From positions 1-7,911 of the forward strand of contig CALAFV010000598.1 of the NCBI GenBank assembly GCA_937891445.1: DNA of 7,911 nt, written 5' to 3'. The notes under the pieces were generated by a model. It was not told where the DNA came from. It searched no databases and saw only the letters and a list, made by a program, of their open reading frames with translations. Both the position numbers and the translations under genes were made by a program. This DNA is from an uncultured Phycisphaerales bacterium (GTDB lineage Bacteria > Planctomycetota > Phycisphaerae > Phycisphaerales > UBA1924). Positions 6,109-7,911 of this stretch are shown here, piece after piece. Position 1 is the stretch's first letter, and the number at the start of each line of letters is the position of its first letter.

Positions 6109-7410
6109 CTACGCGGGGATCGAGGCCGGCTGCCCCGGGGCGGCGGGCGCCGATGCCAACGGCGTCTGGCGCAACGAGAAGTTCGACGCCGTGACATCGA
6201 CCCCGTCGGTCCACGCGACCCACAGATCCGGGCGGAGGCGCAGGTCGATCACCTCGCCCAACGAATCCTCCGCGGCATCGTCGCCGGCCGGAGTGTCAGG
6301 GGTCGGAGCAACCAGCGCGCCGCGATCCAGGTCGAGAATCTCGCGGACGCGCGGGCGGCACGGATCCGCCGGCGACCACCCCTCGACGACCGCGGTGCGG
6401 CCATCGCTGAGCCGCACGATCGACCCCGGCGGGTACGCCGGCGCCACGGCCAGCAGGGCCTGGAACACGACCGGGTCCACCTGCCCGGCGAGCGTCATCG
6501 CAAGCAGTCCGTTGAGGCCGATCACCGCGGGGAGCGGCCCGTCGCGGTGCTCACCGGGCCGCGGCGGCGGGTTGCGCAGGCGGTTGAATGTGTCGGCCAC
6601 CATGACAATGCGGGAGAAGATGTGAATGCGGTGCCCGGACTGGGCCGCCGCGGCGCCGTTGAGCCGGCGCAGCGCCGGGAAGCCCGAGCCGTCGAAGTGC
6701 TGATGGTGGTGCAGGACGACGGTGGCGGCGGTCGGCGCGATCTTGCCGCGGACCATGTGGTACCCTAGTCGCACGTGGGCACGCCACTCGGGGTCGCGCG
6801 TGTCGTGCGTCGCCTCCCAGCGGGCCCGCGCTTCGGGGCTGATGCGCAGCATGCCGACGTCGTGCAGCAGCGCGCCCACGCCGAGGTTCTCCACCCGCTT
6901 GGCTCGCGTCGGCCCGGCCGCGGCCCGCTCGACGAGCAGGTACGCGTCCAACTTCAGCCCCATCAGGAGGCTGAGGAAGCAGACCGTCGTCGAGTGCGCC
7001 AGCAGCGGCTGCTCGGGCGTAACCAGTTCCTCCAGGAGCACGCACGCCTCGGGCCGGTCGATCAGTTCCTTGAGCAGCGAGCCGACGGCGATCGAGTAGT
7101 CGGCGAAGTCCAGCGACGCGTGCGCCCCCGCCGAGGCGCGATCGAACCCCTCGGCCAGGGTGCCAGCCAGGCGAGCCTGCGCTGCGCTGATCGTCGGCGA
7201 GAGGTACCGCGCGAGGTAGTCCAGCGCGGGGTACCGGATCCAGAGCGTCGTCACGCGGAGTTGGCGCAGCTTGTCCAGCGACGCCGAATCCAGCACCGCC
7301 CCCGGCTTGAGGAGGAGGTGACCCGGCTTCAGAGGATGGTGCACCGGCAGCGCCAGCACCATGCCCGGCCGCGCGTTGGCCATGGGAACGCGAAGCATCC
7401 GGTGACTCAT
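6109..7410 (-). CDS. HD-GYP domain protein (probable cyclic di-GMP phosphodiesterase)
   Basis: 433 residues from the ATG at 7410. HD-GYP domains hydrolyse cyclic di-GMP using a metal cluster. Seen here: an N-terminal domain of about 130 residues (VPMANARPGMVLALPVHHP near the start); then metal-site residues His139 (LAHSTTV), His183-Asp184 (LLHDVGML), His212 and His218 (HVRLGYHMV), the signature HHQHFDGSGFP (235-245) and Asp273 (VADTFNRL). The expected metal ligands are present, but the classical HHE...GYP reads HHQ...GFP. A C-terminal extension of about 130 residues includes a small beta-type segment (SIVRLSDGRTAVVEGW, 330-345) and an Ala/Pro-rich end. No membrane segment or receiver domain. 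The frame stays open upstream to a TTG at 7485, but the conserved part begins after 7410; no start here has a strong Shine-Dalgarno, and the ATG at 7398 is an alternative. It converges on the adaptor gene with a 14-base gap. Confidence 0.91.
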   Translation of the reverse strand: MSHRMLRVPMANARPGMVLALPVHHPLKPGHLLLKPGAVLDSASLDKLRQLRVTTLWIRYPALDYLARYLSPTISAAQARLAGTLAEGFDRASAGAHASLDFADYSIAVGSLLKELIDRPEACVLLEELVTPEQPLLAHSTTVCFLSLLMGLKLDAYLLVERAAAGPTRAKRVENLGVGALLHDVGMLRISPEARARWEATHDTRDPEWRAHVRLGYHMVRGKIAPTAATVVLHHHQHFDGSGFPALRRLNGAAAAQSGHRIHIFSRIVMVADTFNRLRNPPPRPGEHRDGPLPAVIGLNGLLAMTLAGQVDPVVFQALLAVAPAYPPGSIVRLSDGRTAVVEGWSPADPCRPRVREILDLDRGALVAPTPDTPAGDDAAEDSLGEVIDLRLRPDLWVAWTDGVDVTASNFSLRQTPLASAPAAPGQPASIPA

Positions 7411-7565
7411 CGGCCCGGGGCCGCCGCGCCTGTGGCCCGAGAAGCCGGAACGGGCGAGAACCGGGGCCAGCGGGCAGGCGAGCAACGAAAGGGCAAGGTC
7501 CGGTCAAGATGTGCCGGTTGCGCCGACGCCGGAGCGACGCCCCACGTCCGAAAACACGCGTGGAC

Positions 7566-7911
7566 TTACCGCGACAGCAGGTCGAATCGTTGCGGGACGC
7601 GTGGCACGAGGACCACCACCGCACGAAGGGTCTTCGACCCGGAACGCGACATGAGCATCGCCTCCCCGAGCGTCGGGGGCGACGTGCCCGGCGGCCCGAC
7701 TTCGGCCCCCGGGTCCGCATGCGGAGCCGGGGGAGGCGGAGGCGACGGGGGCGGTGCCGAGCGATCGACGCGGCTGACCTGACCGATTCCCGGCGCTGCT
7801 GCGGGAGCGGGCTTGGGCTCCGGCTCGGGCTCAGGCTCCGGCAGCGGCTCCTGCCACTCGACGCCGGGGACCTCGGGGACAAGCAGCAGGGCGACGTCGC
7901 CGCTCAGTTCC
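7566..7911 (-). CDS. C-terminal part of a proline-rich protein of unknown function
   Basis: The gene enters from the right edge, so its start is outside the window. 114 residues are visible, ending at TAA (7568-7566). Third codon positions are strongly G/C, as in the neighbours, and the frame has no internal stop. The visible part begins ELSGDVALLLVPEVPGVEWQ, the end of a folded region. A disordered linker follows: EPLPEPEPEPEPKPAPAAAP, then a Pro/Ser-rich stretch with a run of prolines. A short C-terminal segment contains LGEAMLMSRSGSKTLRAVVV and ends PQRFDLLSR. I do not recognise the family. It lies 155 bases upstream of the HD-GYP start on the same strand, so co-transcription is possible. 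No clear terminator lies in that gap, only a 5-pair CCACG/CGTGG hairpin near 7541-7562. Confidence 0.8.
   Translation of the reverse strand, partial: ELSGDVALLLVPEVPGVEWQEPLPEPEPEPEPKPAPAAAPGIGQVSRVDRSAPPPSPPPPPAPHADPGAEVGPPGTSPPTLGEAMLMSRSGSKTLRAVVVLVPRVPQRFDLLSR
7808..7850. repeat. Hexamer tandem repeat encoding Glu-Pro units
   Basis: A degenerate six-base repeat (GGGCTC/CGGCTC on the plus strand, about seven units) encodes the EPEPEPEPKP stretch of the partial proline-rich protein. A shorter run of the same hexamer at about 762-783 encodes EPEPEPE in PilN. Such runs can change length by slippage in steps of six bases without shifting the frame. Confidence 0.6.

Noticed and set aside
6070..6140. 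Possible bidirectional terminator between the convergent adaptor and HD-GYP genes
   Set aside because: The GC-rich inverted segments near 6070-6089 are imperfect, lie inside the coding end, and have no T-run; only 14 bases separate the stop codons.
3866..6223. 785-codon minus-strand open frame opposite the adaptor gene
   Set aside because: It is antisense to a clear HlyD-family gene and runs into mqnB in a wrong frame. The Leu/Arg/Gly-rich product has no recognisable motif.
7477..7507. TTGACC as a -35 box for the HD-GYP gene
   Set aside because: The hexamer is present on the minus strand at 7507-7502, but at 17 bases spacing the sequence is TGCTCG, which is not a -10 box.

Overview
This is a high-GC window with strongly GC-biased third codon positions and mostly convincing genes. 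The gene set fits a bacterium of the Planctomycetota, probably a Phycisphaerae-like lineage. The reasons are a pilM-pilN-pilO cluster with long low-complexity insertions, a futalosine-route menaquinone gene, a HlyD-type adaptor with an unusually long coiled coil, and an HD-GYP protein with an HHQHFDGSGFP signature. The lineage call is an inference from protein style; there is no rRNA or other phylogenetic marker in the window.

Layout. Positions 1-2897, minus strand: the type IV pilus inner-membrane alignment genes, read right to left as pilM (2897-1686), pilN (1615-653) and pilO (646-92). They are followed after 23 bases by the first 22 codons of another gene that leaves the window. A perfect 18-base palindrome lies in the pilM-pilN gap. 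Positions 2898-3269: a 372-base gap holding two diverged copies of a ~42-base direct repeat and one doubtful small reading frame. Positions 3270-4019, minus strand: mqnB, futalosine hydrolase. Positions 4020-4234: divergent intergenic region with small palindromes. Positions 4235-6094, plus strand: a HlyD/MacA-type membrane-fusion adaptor with no transporter gene beside it. Positions 6109-7410, minus strand: an HD-GYP protein, convergent with the adaptor (14 bases apart). Positions 7566-7911, minus strand: the C-terminal end of a proline-rich protein that begins outside the window.

How the genes work together. PilM (cytoplasmic actin-like ATPase fold), PilN and PilO (single-pass membrane proteins) form the platform that links the cytoplasmic pilus motor to the outer parts of the machine, and their order and spacing point to one transcript. 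MqnB acts separately, in menaquinone synthesis. The HD-GYP protein probably degrades or senses cyclic di-GMP, a messenger that often controls pili, but any link to the nearby pil genes is only suggested by proximity. The adaptor would join an inner-membrane exporter to an outer-membrane channel, both encoded elsewhere.

I see no CRISPR array, insertion sequence, tRNA, rRNA or recognised riboswitch. I found no strong evidence for a wholly new system. The most checkable oddities are the repeat pair upstream of pilM, the orphan adaptor, the variant HD-GYP motif and the non-PilP-like gene after pilO.
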